Shown here: positions 27,246-36,640 of the stretch, piece by piece | Layout: every line of letters begins with the position of its first letter | How positions within the stretch are numbered: position 1 is the stretch's first letter | Source of the DNA: Candidatus Coprocola pullicola | Lineage (GTDB): Bacteria > Bacillota > Clostridia > Lachnospirales > Anaerotignaceae | Reading direction: 5' to 3' | Assembly (NCBI GenBank): GCA_018715395.1 | Contig: DVLQ01000141.1 | Span: 1-36,640 of the forward strand | DNA: 36,640 nt | Notes under the pieces: generated by a model | Seen by the model: only the letters and a program-made list of their open reading frames with translations | What the model was told of the DNA's origin: nothing | Databases searched by the model: none | Position numbers and translations under genes: made by a program

Positions 27246-27885
27246 ATAAAAAGTAATCAATCAAAACAAAATAATTCATAAGGAATGTGAAAAAATATTC
27301 GGTTCTTTTATTATAAGACGTCAATAATAGGAGAAATTTCATTTCCTGATAAAAATTTTATTTTTTGATTGGCGCAATTACTTTTTTGATTATAAATTGA
27401 GGAGGAAGAAATTCCAATACAAGTTATAGTTAGTAAACAGAAAGGGAGGAGATTCCGAAAAAATAGTTAGTTTCGGTTTTATCTTAGATTTTGCGGCGAT
27501 GAAATTTGGGTTGGCTTTTCTAATAGGAAAGCAGGTAGTGTGATAAGATAAGACCATAGGACAAAAAGGGTAAGGTACTTTATGATAAAGGCTTAAATCC
27601 AAAAAGTAAAAGTATTTCAAAACTGTAAAAGCAAAATAAAGAAGCATTTTATGTTAAAAAATGTATTCCATGTGGAAGATGAAAATGCAGAAAACAGTAA
27701 ATGAAATAAACAACTGAATATGATGTGTTGTGATGATTATAAAAGAAATCTCATGAAAAGACACAGTTATCCAATAAGTAAAAATAAAGAAAGAGTGATA
27801 AGAATAGACGTGTTAGAACCAGTTCAGAATGAAAGATGACCTTTCTGTCGAAGTAGCGGCGGAAGGGTCATTTTTCATTTTATCA
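27246..27885 (+). ncRNA. Candidate long structured non-coding RNA (about 640 nt)
   Basis: The unit lies between a strong promoter and a long hairpin (27828-27879, about 23 pairs with few mismatches, loop AAGTAG, T-rich 3' arm). It has no RBS-led open frame of note. Several stems can be drawn: GGTTTTATCTTA (27475-27486) with TAAGATAAGACC (27544-27555), 12 pairs with one G-U, enclosing GCTTTTC-taata-GGAAAGC (27514-27532). Also CCGAAA/TTTCGG (27455-27476); GGAA-GAAA-TTCC with a GNRA loop (27404-27415); GCATTTT/AAAATGC (27644-27688) around TTCC-atgt-GGAA; and AGG..AAAT/ATTTCCT (27329-27347). It does not show the hallmarks I know of tmRNA, RNase P or SRP RNA. A known large class (OLE, ROOL or similar) cannot be excluded. 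Confidence 0.55.
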
Positions 27886-28119
27886 TAAAAATAGTTATTT
27901 TATAACAGAAATAAATATAAAAAATCAGGAGATTTCAGTTTTTTATACTAAAAAAATATTTTTTTTTAAATACATTTTTTTTTATTTTGTTTAATTTGCT
28001 TATTATGAAACTTAAAAAAATAGATATTATATAAAAATAAATAAAATGATATAAAACAAAATTTTTTATCTTATTTTACAAATAAAGCATATCATACTAA
28101 AATAAATAATAAAAGCAGA

Positions 28120-28330
28120 GTGTAGACAAACTATATTTTTATAAATGTAATACAAGCAAAAGGTTTAAAAAATGAAGTGTTTTCTAAATGAATCTGTAGT
28201 TAGAATTTACTTTCCATAAGTAAAACAGCCAGTTTCAAGGTGTTTATACAGATGGAACGAACTGATTATACTTCTGTCTATTTTTCAAAGACTTGAATGA
28301 AATGAGACTTTGACCAAGAGTTGTCGACAT
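28120..28330 (+). repeat. Second, decayed copy of the 1471-1679 sequence
   Basis: Matches the reverse complement of 1471-1679. GTGTAGACAAACTATATTTT starts both, AAACAGCCAGTTTCAAG and CAAAGACTTGAATGAAATGAG are shared, and both end near GTCGA. The corresponding frame is broken by stops. The stretch 27886-28119 before it is AT-rich without visible features. Confidence 0.7.
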
Positions 28331-28404
28331 CATTAAATTTATTTTTTAAAAAATATTTTTTGGTATTTGATATAAATAGTTAATGCAAGAAAAGGAGAAG
28401 TTCT

Positions 28405-30276
28405 ATGAGAAAAAATTTGATAGAAAAAATTGGCTTTTCACAAGAATTAAAAGAAATTTTACAAGGATGTAAACATATCACTATACCGACATCCAGAGCA
28501 GAAATATATGAAATGATATTTGGAAAAGAACATACAGATTGTTTTGATGTAACATATCGTATTAATGGACAACAAAAAAAAGAAGCTTATGTAGTGCGTT
28601 GTCGTAATGGGGCTGTTGTAAATTATACAGAGGATTATATGCGTCGCCGTGATCCGGATTGTATGGTAATTGCCGATGAGAAACCAACAGATAAACAACG
28701 TTTTGAAAAAGTTTACGGATATAAATTTGGGGCATTGAGAACAGAAACTTTATTGTGGTTAAAAGAAAGAGAATTAGTCATAGTACCTTTTAAAGCCGGA
28801 GGAAAAGAATATGGTTATCCGGCAATATTGATATGTCCCCAAAATGCTTCTTTTTTTGCTTATGCATTAGCAAATTTGCAGGCTTTTGTCAATATAGACA
28901 AAGAGAATGCTCCCTTTGTGCCTCGTGCAATTATATATGTAGCGCCGCCTTTTAGACATACTCATTTTGAAGGAAAACAAGTTTGTGTTCATAATCGTTT
29001 AGAGCAGTGTCATGAGATATTTTCTTATAATTTATATCCCGGACCCTCTGCTAAAAAGGGTGTTTATAGTGTTTTATTAGATATTGGAGAAAGTGAAAAC
29101 TGGGTAACAGCCCATGCCTCTGCCGCTAGAATTATAACGCCTTATGAAAATGAAATTGTGATGATGCATGAAGGCGCTTCCGGTGGAGGAAAAAGTGAAA
29201 TGCTAGAAAAGGAGCATAGAGTGGCTGATGGACGTATATTGCTTGGCACACATACTATAACAGGTGGAAAAAATTATATTCATATGGGTGATACCTGTGA
29301 TATTGAGCCAATTTCTGACGACATGGCAATGTGTCCTCCGGCTATACAAGAAAACGATGGAAAATTGGGAATTATTGATGGGGAAAACGGTTGGTTTTTG
29401 CGTGTGGATGGCATTACAGAATATGGTACAAGTCCTGAGCATGAAAAAATAGCAATACATCCAAAAGAACCGCTGATTTTTTTCAATTTGCAGGGTGTTG
29501 CAGGAGCTACCTGCTTGCCTTGGGAGCATACGTTAGATTCTAATGGCAAGCCTTGCCCAAACCCTCGTGTGGTGATTCCAAGATATATGGTAGATAAAAT
29601 TGTCACAGAACCTGTGGGAGTGGATGTACGCAGCTTTGGCGTTCGTATGCCTCCTGCTACTGCCCAACATCCAAGCTATGGTATTATGGGATTGATGCAT
29701 ATCATTCCTCCGGCATTGGCATGGTTATGGCGGCTTGTAGCGCCAAGAGGGCATAATAATCCTAGTATCATTGATTCTTCCGGTATGATAAGCGAGGGCG
29801 TCGGCTCCTATTGGCCTTTTGCAACAGGACAAAGAGTACGGCAAGCAAATTTATTATTAGAACAGATTATATCCTGTCCGAATACAAAATATATATTATT
29901 GCCAAACCAACATATTGGAGTATATGAAGTTGGATTTGCTGCAGAATGGATTGCAAGAGAATACTTGGCAAGACGTGGAGGAATTAATGTAAAACGACAA
30001 AATTTAGAACCTGCCAGATGTTCTTTGTTGGGATATGCATTAAAAGAAATGAAGATTGAAAGACAAAATATTAGAAGTGTTTTTTTAAGATGTGAGTTAC
30101 AAGAGATGCTCGGTATAGAAGGATATGATAAAGGAGCTAAAATATTGACAGATTTTTTTGCCAAAGAGTTACAAAAATTTGATACGCCACAGCTTGCACC
30201 TTTAGGAAAAGAAATCATTTCTTGTTTTAAAAACGGCGGTACAGTAGAAGATTATTGTAAATTAACGCCTATGTAA
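28405..30276 (+). CDS. DUF4914 family protein with PEPCK/HPr-kinase-like P-loop
   Basis: A 623-residue protein that I assign to the uncharacterised DUF4914 family by its length and motifs. The N-terminal half has YVVRCRNGAVVNYTEDYMRR near residues 62-81 and the YVAPPFRHTHFEGKQ region near 178-192. The centre carries the P-loop EGASGGGKSEM (GASGGGKSE at 257-265), of the GxSGxGKS type found in PEP carboxykinases and HPr kinase, followed by DTCDIEPISDDMAMCPP. Later blocks are LPWEHTLDSNGKPCPNPRVV and RSFGVRMPPATAQHPSYGIM. It has no signal peptide or membrane segment and is probably cytoplasmic. The ATG follows AAAGGAGAAG. It stands alone between the candidate ncRNA and T-box 2. A nucleotide-dependent enzyme is likely; its substrate is unknown. 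Confidence 0.8.
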   Translation: MRKNLIEKIGFSQELKEILQGCKHITIPTSRAEIYEMIFGKEHTDCFDVTYRINGQQKKEAYVVRCRNGAVVNYTEDYMRRRDPDCMVIADEKPTDKQRFEKVYGYKFGALRTETLLWLKERELVIVPFKAGGKEYGYPAILICPQNASFFAYALANLQAFVNIDKENAPFVPRAIIYVAPPFRHTHFEGKQVCVHNRLEQCHEIFSYNLYPGPSAKKGVYSVLLDIGESENWVTAHASAARIITPYENEIVMMHEGASGGGKSEMLEKEHRVADGRILLGTHTITGGKNYIHMGDTCDIEPISDDMAMCPPAIQENDGKLGIIDGENGWFLRVDGITEYGTSPEHEKIAIHPKEPLIFFNLQGVAGATCLPWEHTLDSNGKPCPNPRVVIPRYMVDKIVTEPVGVDVRSFGVRMPPATAQHPSYGIMGLMHIIPPALAWLWRLVAPRGHNNPSIIDSSGMISEGVGSYWPFATGQRVRQANLLLEQIISCPNTKYILLPNQHIGVYEVGFAAEWIAREYLARRGGINVKRQNLEPARCSLLGYALKEMKIERQNIRSVFLRCELQEMLGIEGYDKGAKILTDFFAKELQKFDTPQLAPLGKEIISCFKNGGTVEDYCKLTPM

Positions 30277-30334
30277 TACAAAAAAGAACTTTATATTGTC
30301 ATACAACGTTGGGCAGGTCGTAAAAAATTTACTA

Positions 30335-30362
30335 TTGACATTTTTGTAAAAAAGATTATAAT
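30335..30362 (+). promoter_or_regulatory. Consensus promoter of T-box leader 2
   Basis: TTGACA (30335-30340) and TATAAT (30357-30362) are both perfect, with a 16-nt spacer. The T-box leader begins about 20 nt downstream. Confidence 0.85.
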
Positions 30363-30384
30363 TTTGTTCATATAAAACAAAAAA

Positions 30385-30670
30385 ATGCAATGACTGAGGA
30401 TGAGTAGCTTTTTATTTGTTTTTAGAGAGTTGTCGGCTGGTGTAAGACAATAGCAAAAAACTGTGAAAATCTCCTCAAGAGCAGTTGTATCAAAGAATCA
30501 AATATTTTTTGGTTTGTGTAGGTACAAACGGAGTGATTCTTCGTTAAAAAAATCAGCATTAACACTTTTGTGTGATGTGTTTGAGGTGGCTGTAATATAC
30601 AGCAATTAGAGTGGTACCGCAGAGTATACAGACTTTGTCTCTTATAATAATAAGAGGCAAAGTCTTTTTT
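30385..30670 (+). promoter_or_regulatory. T-box leader 2, upstream of the second ilvB
   Basis: Visible parts: GATGAGTAGC with the AGTA strand (30403-30406), AGAGAG (30424-30429), GGCTGGTGTAAGACAATAG, GAAAATCTCCTCAAGAGC (near 30465-30482), then AGTTGTATCAAAG with ATC at 30489-30491 as probable Ile specifier. The core is AGAGTGGTACCGCAG near 30608-30622. The terminator AGACTTTGTCTC/GAGGCAAAGTCT (30630-30664) is followed by T's. TGGT in the bulge fits an ACCA tRNA end, consistent with tRNA-Ile. Low charging of that tRNA would induce ilvB-ilvN and probably ilvC. Confidence 0.92.
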
Positions 30671-30729
30671 ATTAAAACAAAAAATCGCTGAAAATAAAGG
30701 GTAGAATAAAGGAGAAATGAGGGAGATGT

Positions 30730-32394
30730 ATGGTAAAAACAGGAGCAGAAATTGTAGTTGAAGTTTTGGTAGAAGAAGGCGTAGATGTTGTATTTGGATA
30801 TCCCGGAGGGACTGTCATTAATATTTATGACGCCTTACTGCAAAATAAAGATAGAATTCGTCATATTTTGACGGCCCATGAACAAGGCGCTTCTCATGCT
30901 GCCGACGGATATGCAAGAGCAACTGGTAAAACAGGCGTTGTCATTGCCACAAGCGGTCCGGGGGCTACAAACATTGTAACAGGCATTGCTACGGCTTATA
31001 TGGATTCTATTCCTATGGTAGCCATTACCGGAAATGTTACTACAGACGCCATTGGACGAGATAGTTTTCAAGAAGTATATATTACAGGAGTAACAGTACC
31101 TATTACAAAGCACAATTTTCTTGTAAAAAGAATTGAAGATTTGGCAGATACTTTAAGAGAAGCATTTCGCATTGCCCAAAGCGGACGCCCCGGTCCTGTG
31201 TTGGTGGATATCCCGAAAGATATTACGATTGAAAGCTATGAATTTGAAAATAAAGAACCTGCAAAAATACAACGTCACATTCCTGTAAAGGAAGAAGATG
31301 TAAGGCATTTGGCAGAGCTGATTAATAAAAGCGTACGTCCTGTTATTTATTTCGGAGGAGGCGTCATTTCTTCTGCTGCTTCTGAACAGCTAAGCACATT
31401 GATGAATACTTGTTCCATTCCAGGGTGCCATACATTGATGGCTTCAGGAGTGCTCAGCTATGGCGATAGATTAAACCTTGGCATGGTTGGTATGCATGGT
31501 CATGTATCTAGTGCAAAGGCTATCAATGAAGCAGACTTGCTGATTGCAGTTGGCACAAGATTTTCTGACAGAGTGGCAACAAATAAAGAAAAATTTGCGC
31601 CAAATGCCATCAAAGTACAGATTGATATTGATGATGCGGAAATTGATAAAAATGTCAGAACAAATTTTAGTATACTAGGCGATGTAAAAGATGTTTTAGA
31701 AAAATTGATGCAATATGTTACCCCTTCTGATAGAAAACAGTGGCTGGAAACTATTGATAAATGGAGAGAAGAAATTGACTATCATCCGGTGGACGATGAA
31801 AATAGTATCAAGCCGTTCCGTTTGGTAGAGGCAATATCGGATTTGAGTGGAGAAGACGCTATTATTGTAACAGATGTTGGGCAGCATCAGATGTGGACAG
31901 CACAATACTGCAAAAGAACAAAACCTCGTTCTTTTTTAACATCAGGCGGTTTAGGAACAATGGGATTTAGCTATGGAGCTTCTATGGGAGCAAAAATTGC
32001 TTATCCCAACAGACGTGTGATTCATGTAACAGGAGACGGCGGTTTTCATATGAATATGAATGAGCTTTGCACCAGTGTCACATATGGTTTGCCTATTATT
32101 ACAGTGATTATGAACAACAATGTGCTTGGTATGGTAAGACAATGGCAGGAGTTATTTTTTGATAAAAGATATGCCTATACTACATTGGACAGAAAAACAG
32201 ACTATGTAAAATTAGCAGATGCTTTTGGAGCAAAGGGCTATCGGGCAACCACAATAGAGGAGTTTAAACAGGCGTTTACAAAAGCATTGGAAAATGCCTG
32301 TCCTAGTGTGATTGAATGTATAATTGACAGAGATGAAAAAGTATTGCCTATGATTCCGCCTGGAGGCAGTTTTGATGATATAATTGTAGACTAA
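30730..32394 (+). CDS. ilvB: Acetohydroxyacid synthase large subunit (second copy)
   Basis: The 554-residue catalytic subunit of the main branched-chain pathway. Signs: GAEIVVEVLVEEGVDVVFGY at the start, catalytic Glu51 in TAHEQGASHAADGYARATGK, VGTRFSDRVATNKEKF, TDVGQHQMWTAQYC, and the ThDP motif GDGGFHMNMNEL..MNNN near residues 435-463. It lacks the Cys-rich insertion of the first copy; the corresponding region reads WQELFFDKRYAYTTLDRKTD. The start at 30730 has AGGGAG only 4 nt away and an out-of-frame ATG at 30717 lies under a better RBS, so translation initiation may be unusual. It is followed 21 nt later by its small subunit and then ilvC. Confidence 0.95.
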   Translation: MVKTGAEIVVEVLVEEGVDVVFGYPGGTVINIYDALLQNKDRIRHILTAHEQGASHAADGYARATGKTGVVIATSGPGATNIVTGIATAYMDSIPMVAITGNVTTDAIGRDSFQEVYITGVTVPITKHNFLVKRIEDLADTLREAFRIAQSGRPGPVLVDIPKDITIESYEFENKEPAKIQRHIPVKEEDVRHLAELINKSVRPVIYFGGGVISSAASEQLSTLMNTCSIPGCHTLMASGVLSYGDRLNLGMVGMHGHVSSAKAINEADLLIAVGTRFSDRVATNKEKFAPNAIKVQIDIDDAEIDKNVRTNFSILGDVKDVLEKLMQYVTPSDRKQWLETIDKWREEIDYHPVDDENSIKPFRLVEAISDLSGEDAIIVTDVGQHQMWTAQYCKRTKPRSFLTSGGLGTMGFSYGASMGAKIAYPNRRVIHVTGDGGFHMNMNELCTSVTYGLPIITVIMNNNVLGMVRQWQELFFDKRYAYTTLDRKTDYVKLADAFGAKGYRATTIEEFKQAFTKALENACPSVIECIIDRDEKVLPMIPPGGSFDDIIVD

Positions 32395-32415
32395 TTTTTT
32401 TGGAGGGTAAAAGAT

Positions 32416-32886
32416 ATGAAAAAATATATATTATCTTTGGTAGTGCAAAATAATTTTGGGGTATTGGCCAGAATATCCAGTCTGTTTGCACGCAGAGGAT
32501 ATAACATAGATTCTATATCTGCATCTCCTACAAATGAACCCAAAATTACAAAAATTACCGTTGTAGTGGAAGCAGATGATGAATTGATAGAAAAAGTGTT
32601 TAAACAGGTTTCAAAGTTGGAGGAAGTGGAAAAAGTAACACAAATTGATGAAAAAGAAACGATTTGTAAAGAATTGGCTCTTTTAAAAATTTATACAAAA
32701 GATACTGTCACAAGTGCAGAAATCAGTAATGTTGTATTAGAATATGAGGGCAAAATTTTAGAAATACAAAAAGACGCCATTACAGTAGAATTGACAGATA
32801 TTCCAAGTAATGTAGATGCTTTTGTAAAGGCGCTTTCTCAATTTGAAATTTTAGAAATGTGCCGCACAGGCGTAACGGCATTATAA
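32416..32886 (+). CDS. ilvN: Acetohydroxyacid synthase small subunit (second copy)
   Basis: A 156-residue regulatory subunit. The ACT domain KYILSLVVQNNFGVLARISS, then LFARRGYNIDSISASPTNEP and KITKITVVVEADDELIEKV, holds the effector-binding loop (NNFGVLARI). The C-terminal domain starts near residue 76 with KELALLKIYTKDTVTSAEIS and ends EILEMCRTGVTAL. The RBS is TGGAGG, 9 nt before the ATG. It is closer to the textbook IlvN/IlvH than the first copy. It sits 21 nt after ilvB and 72 nt before ilvC. Confidence 0.95.
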   Translation: MKKYILSLVVQNNFGVLARISSLFARRGYNIDSISASPTNEPKITKITVVVEADDELIEKVFKQVSKLEEVEKVTQIDEKETICKELALLKIYTKDTVTSAEISNVVLEYEGKILEIQKDAITVELTDIPSNVDAFVKALSQFEILEMCRTGVTAL

Positions 32887-32900
32887 TATTTTTTGTATAA

Positions 32901-32921
32901 AATCGGTTTTTTCAACCGATT
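32901..32921 (+). promoter_or_regulatory. Intercistronic hairpin between ilvN and ilvC
   Basis: AATCGGTT pairs perfectly with AACCGATT over a 5-nt loop, 14 nt after the ilvN stop. It is not followed by a T run, so it is more likely an mRNA-processing or stabilising hairpin than a full terminator. Confidence 0.5.
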
Positions 32922-32928
32922 GATATAA

Positions 32929-33954
<1,026 letters not shown>

Positions 33955-33980
33955 AAAATACACGTTTTTAGGCATTACAT

Positions 33981-34022
33981 AGCCAATGGCAGAAATATTT
34001 TTTCTGTCATTGGTTTATTTTA
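33981..34022 (+). terminator. Intrinsic terminator after ilvC
   Basis: AGCCAATGGCAGAAA pairs with TTTCTGTCATTGGTT (with G-U and one mismatch) and is followed by a T-rich stretch. It separates ilvC from ilvD. Confidence 0.75.
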
Positions 34023-34085
34023 AAAGACAAGCTGTTTTTGTATCAAAACATATAAAAAGAGCTTGTGGTTTAAAATAGGTATTCT

Positions 34086-34524
34086 GCTAACTTAATATGA
34101 AAATAAAAATGCAGAAAAGACTTTTAAAAATACAATTATAAAAAAGAGCATACAAATAAAAGCGAACACTTGAAAAAATTTTTTAAAATAAAAACCAGTG
34201 TTTTGCTTGTTGTTGAGAGTATGTAACATCTGCAACAGAAGCAGGTGTTTGTCCCAACAAATAAAAATGGCTATGGATAAAATGATAATAAAATAAAAAA
34301 TTAGAAATGATATGCAAAGCAGATTCCATACCTATAATTATCTTTTCCATAATGCCAAAAAGATTGAGAAAAACAATGAGAACAAGAAATAGCAAAATCT
34401 TTAAAAGTAGTTTTTATATTTATGCATAGTAACAGCTATTTTCTAGGAGAAACAGTGTTTTAGTTAATTTTATTGTACTTTCAATAAGGGGTTGTTGTCT
34501 ATATTATTTTAACATAACAGAATC
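34086..34524 (-). repeat. Dispersed 430-bp repeat, copy C
   Basis: Read on the minus strand it opens GATTCTGTTATGTTAAAATA and ATATAGACAACA, has TACAAT and an ATG at 34424 soon followed by a stop, then MESALHIISNFLFYYHFIHS, then HFYLLGQTPASVADVTYSQQ in one frame. In another frame it has LLLLQMLHTLNNKQNTGFYF and FICMLFFIIVFLKVFSAF. It ends TTTTTATTTTCATATTAAG. It is similar to copies A and B but broken in other places. Its 34524 end points toward ilvD and is 25 nt before that start codon. Confidence 0.7.
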
Positions 34525-34549
34525 AAAATAGGATTTAGGAGGATTGAAA

Positions 34550-36214
34550 ATGGAAAGAAGAAGTTATCATATTACAAAAGGTGCAGAAAAAGCCCCCCAA
34601 AGGTCTTTGTTGCGAGCTTGCGGTTTAACAGATGAAGAAATACAACGTCCTTTGATTGGCGTGGTATCTGCTTACAGCGATATTGTACCGGGGCATATTA
34701 ACTTAGATAAAATTACGGCGGCAGTAAAAACAGGAGTTTCTATGGCAGGAGGAACGCCTATTATGGTACCGGCAATCGGTGTTTGTGATGGTATTGCCAT
34801 GGGACATAAGGGAATGAAATATTCTCTTGCTTCTCGTGAACTGATTGCAGACAGTGTAGAAACTATGGCAAATGCCCATTGTTTTGACGGTCTTGTGCTG
34901 GTGCCAAACTGTGATAAAATTGTACCCGGTATGATTATGGCGGCGGCTAGAATCAATATTCCCTCTATTGTGGTAAGCGGAGGTCCTATGCTGGCAGGAG
35001 AAATCAATGGAGAACATACCAGTCTTTCTAAAATGTTTGAAGCAGTTGGCGCATATAAGGCAAATGCTATAGATGATGAGGAACTGAAATATTATGAAAA
35101 CAATACTTGTCCCGGTTGTGGCTCTTGTGCAGGTATGTATACGGCAAATTCTATGAATTGTTTGAGTGAAGCCATTGGTATGGCTCTACCAGGAAATGGC
35201 ACCATTCCCGCTGTGCATTCCAATCGAATTCATCTGGCAAAACATGCCGGTATGAAAATTATGGAGCTGGTGGAAAAAGGAATTAAACCAAGAGATATTT
35301 TGACAGAAAAAGCATTTACAAATGCTCTTGCAATGGATATGGCATTGGGCTGCAGTACCAATAGTGTATTACATTTGCTGGCTATTTCTCATGAAGCAGG
35401 CTGTCCTCTTGATTTAAATATGTTTAATGAAGTGAGTGCAAAAACACCAAATCTCTGTCATTTGGCACCGGCAGGTCCGCATCATATTCAAGATTTGTAT
35501 GCCGCCGGGGGTATTGCCGCAGTAATGGCGGAATTGGCAAAAAAAGATTTGATTGACACTAGTTTGATTACTGTGACAACAAAAACAGTAAAAGAAAATA
35601 TTGCCGGAGCTGTGAATAAAAATACAAATGTCATACGTCCTATTGAAAATCCATATAGCCAAACAGGTGGTATTGCCATTCTTTGGGGCAATATTGCAAA
35701 AGACGGATGTGCTGTAAAACAATCTGCTGTTGCCAAGGAAATGCTTGTGCATGAAGGACCGGCAAGAGTGTTTGATAGCGAAGAAGAAGCCATTGCGGCA
35801 ATTTTTGGAGGTAAAATAAACAAAGGCGATGTGGTTGTAATACGCTATGAAGGTCCAAAAGGAGGTCCGGGTATGAGAGAAATGCTCAGTCCTACATCGG
35901 CATTGGCAGGTATGGGATTGGATAAAGATGTGGCTTTGATTACAGATGGACGTTTTAGTGGTGCCTCAAGGGGGGCGTCTATTGGTCATGTTTGTCCGGA
36001 AGCGGCGGCAGGCGGTGAAATTGCTCTTTTAAAAGAAGGGGATACCATTTGCATTGATATTCCCAATAGAAAAATAAATGCTATGGTAAGCGAACAAGAA
36101 TTTGAAAACAGAAGAAAGGCATATGTGCCAAAAGAGCCCAATGTCAAAGACGGTTGGCTGGCTCGATATGCCAAATTGGTATGTTCTTCTAATGAAGGCG
36201 CTGTGTTAAAATAA
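34550..36214 (+). CDS. ilvD: Dihydroxy-acid dehydratase
   Basis: The third common step of branched-chain synthesis: an Fe-S enzyme that dehydrates dihydroxy acids to 2-keto acids. The 554 residues are full length. Candidate cluster cysteines lie in [20 protein letters not shown], in [11 protein letters not shown] (Cys121) and in [19 protein letters not shown] (from Cys187); [12 protein letters not shown] and the C-terminal [20 protein letters not shown] are the other family blocks. The ATG at 34550 is 7 nt after TTAGGAGG; a TTG two codons earlier overlaps that RBS. It is separated from ilvC by a terminator and a dispersed repeat, so it has its own promoter, possibly within the repeat end. Confidence 0.97.
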   Translation: MERRSYHITKGAEKAPQRSLLRACGLTDEEIQRPLIGVVSAYSDIVPGHINLDKITAAVKTGVSMAGGTPIMVPAIGVCDGIAMGHKGMKYSLASRELIADSVETMANAHCFDGLVLVPNCDKIVPGMIMAAARINIPSIVVSGGPMLAGEINGEHTSLSKMFEAVGAYKANAIDDEELKYYENNTCPGCGSCAGMYTANSMNCLSEAIGMALPGNGTIPAVHSNRIHLAKHAGMKIMELVEKGIKPRDILTEKAFTNALAMDMALGCSTNSVLHLLAISHEAGCPLDLNMFNEVSAKTPNLCHLAPAGPHHIQDLYAAGGIAAVMAELAKKDLIDTSLITVTTKTVKENIAGAVNKNTNVIRPIENPYSQTGGIAILWGNIAKDGCAVKQSAVAKEMLVHEGPARVFDSEEEAIAAIFGGKINKGDVVVIRYEGPKGGPGMREMLSPTSALAGMGLDKDVALITDGRFSGASRGASIGHVCPEAAAGGEIALLKEGDTICIDIPNRKINAMVSEQEFENRRKAYVPKEPNVKDGWLARYAKLVCSSNEGAVLK

Positions 36215-36385
36215 GCGTTGAACGAATCTTTATTATAAGATATGGATTTTAATGATAGACAAGCTTTTATAGAATCCATAAGAATGTTATAAACATTTAT
36301 TGTAAAAATTGAATGAAAAAATAGAGAAGTGTAATAGAGTTTTATGAAATACATTTTTGAATCGTAACTAAATATTTTCTCAACG

Positions 36386-36417
36386 AAAAACCTATATGAT
36401 AAAATATAGGTTTTTTG
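36386..36417. terminator. Bidirectional intrinsic terminator after ilvD
   Basis: AAAAACCTATAT pairs perfectly with ATATAGGTTTTT over GATAAA, with an A run before and a T run after. It suits both ilvD on the plus strand and the frame that ends at 36418 on the minus strand. Confidence 0.85.
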
Positions 36418-36640
36418 TTATATTAAGTAGTATCTAACTTTTTTAATTTGATAAAGTTCTTCCAATACTCTGTGGGAGAATATAAAAATGGGTTCTATTA
36501 TTTGTATGGCAGAAAGTGTTTTGTGTAAAAAACAGTCGGAAAAATAAGAATAGGAAAAGGGACTATGGAACACCTTTTGTGCAGAAAGATGCTGTATGAA
36601 ATAAAAATAACAACCTTCTGTAGTGATAATACCCAAAAAG
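36418..36640 (-). CDS. Partial unidentified protein, C-terminal end
   Basis: A minus-strand frame stays open from the window edge to a TAA at 36418-36420, ending HRVLEELYQIKKVRYYLI right at a bidirectional terminator, which is where a real gene would stop. The other two minus frames contain stops. The visible 73 residues include GIITTEGCYFYFIQHLSAQK and SDCFLHKTLSAIQIIEPIFI. I do not recognise the family. The start lies outside the window. Confidence 0.45.
   Translation of the reverse strand, partial: FLGIITTEGCYFYFIQHLSAQKVFHSPFSYSYFSDCFLHKTLSAIQIIEPIFIFSHRVLEELYQIKKVRYYLI

Noticed and set aside
27390-27647. Minus-strand frame of 85 residues inside the candidate RNA
   Set aside because: No RBS, no recognisable family, and it runs against a near-consensus promoter and a terminator on the plus strand.
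27756-27840. Short plus-strand frame starting MKRHSYPISKNK before the long hairpin
   Set aside because: Only 28 codons with no clear RBS; it may be chance. It would matter if conserved in relatives as a peptide within the RNA.
28405-30276. GTP- or ATP-dependent PEP carboxykinase
   Set aside because: Only the P-loop resembles PEPCK; the metal-binding and PEP-binding motifs of either class were not found, so the uncharacterised DUF4914 assignment is safer.

Overview
The window looks like a chromosomal segment of a low-GC Gram-positive clostridium, most probably of the Lachnospirales/Lachnospiraceae kind. The evidence is very AT-rich DNA, strong GGAGG-type ribosome binding sites, T-box leaders, a YjfB-like motility-associated peptide, a C_GCAxxG_C_C family protein, a PotA of a type I recall from Lachnospiraceae, and decayed IS200-type transposases. 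No tRNA, rRNA or CRISPR array was seen. The genus cannot be fixed from the sequence alone.

Layout. (1) 1-4220 is a graveyard: a GC-richer fragment at the edge, three IS200-like tnpA remnants, a broken XRE regulator, a broken unknown gene and strong hairpins. (2) 4221-11566 is ordinary core genome: a C_GCAxxG_C_C protein (minus strand), pyrG, a universal-stress-type protein, then a plus-strand operon SEC-C protein / Sua5 / rpiB / upp / WecA-TagO-type transferase, then yjfB. (3) 11567-13725 holds a 123-bp tandem repeat, IS200 fragments, a lone heavy-metal-binding protein and one copy of a 430-bp dispersed repeat. (4) 13726-19298 is a minus-strand polyamine operon: XRE-cupin regulator, potA, potB, potC, potD and a hexapeptide acetyltransferase, with palindromic operator candidates at its promoter. 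(5) 19690-23830 has T-box leader 1, a first acetohydroxyacid synthase pair (ilvB-ilvN type) and an aminotransferase. (6) 23830-28400 has another IS200 remnant, a DUF4272 protein, a second repeat copy, a cysteine hydrolase, and an apparently non-coding promoter-to-terminator unit of about 640 nt. (7) 28405-36417 has a DUF4914 P-loop protein, T-box leader 2, a second ilvB-ilvN pair, ilvC, a third repeat copy and ilvD. A partial minus-strand reading frame closes the window.

How the genes work together. The two T-box-controlled acetohydroxyacid synthases, ilvC and ilvD make the 2-keto acids of valine and isoleucine, and the nearby aminotransferase could finish the pathway. The pot operon imports spermidine/putrescine under a probable self-regulating XRE-cupin repressor. 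The central operon combines tRNA t6A formation, pentose phosphate isomerisation, uracil salvage and cell-envelope polyprenyl-phosphate glycosylation.

The least explained items are: the candidate structured RNA at 27246-27885; a dispersed 430-bp repeat whose same end lies exactly 25 nt upstream of the start codons of both ilvD and the DUF4272 gene; a PotA ATPase carrying two tandem Ig-like repeats inside its C-terminal domain; and a cysteine-rich insertion in the first acetohydroxyacid synthase.
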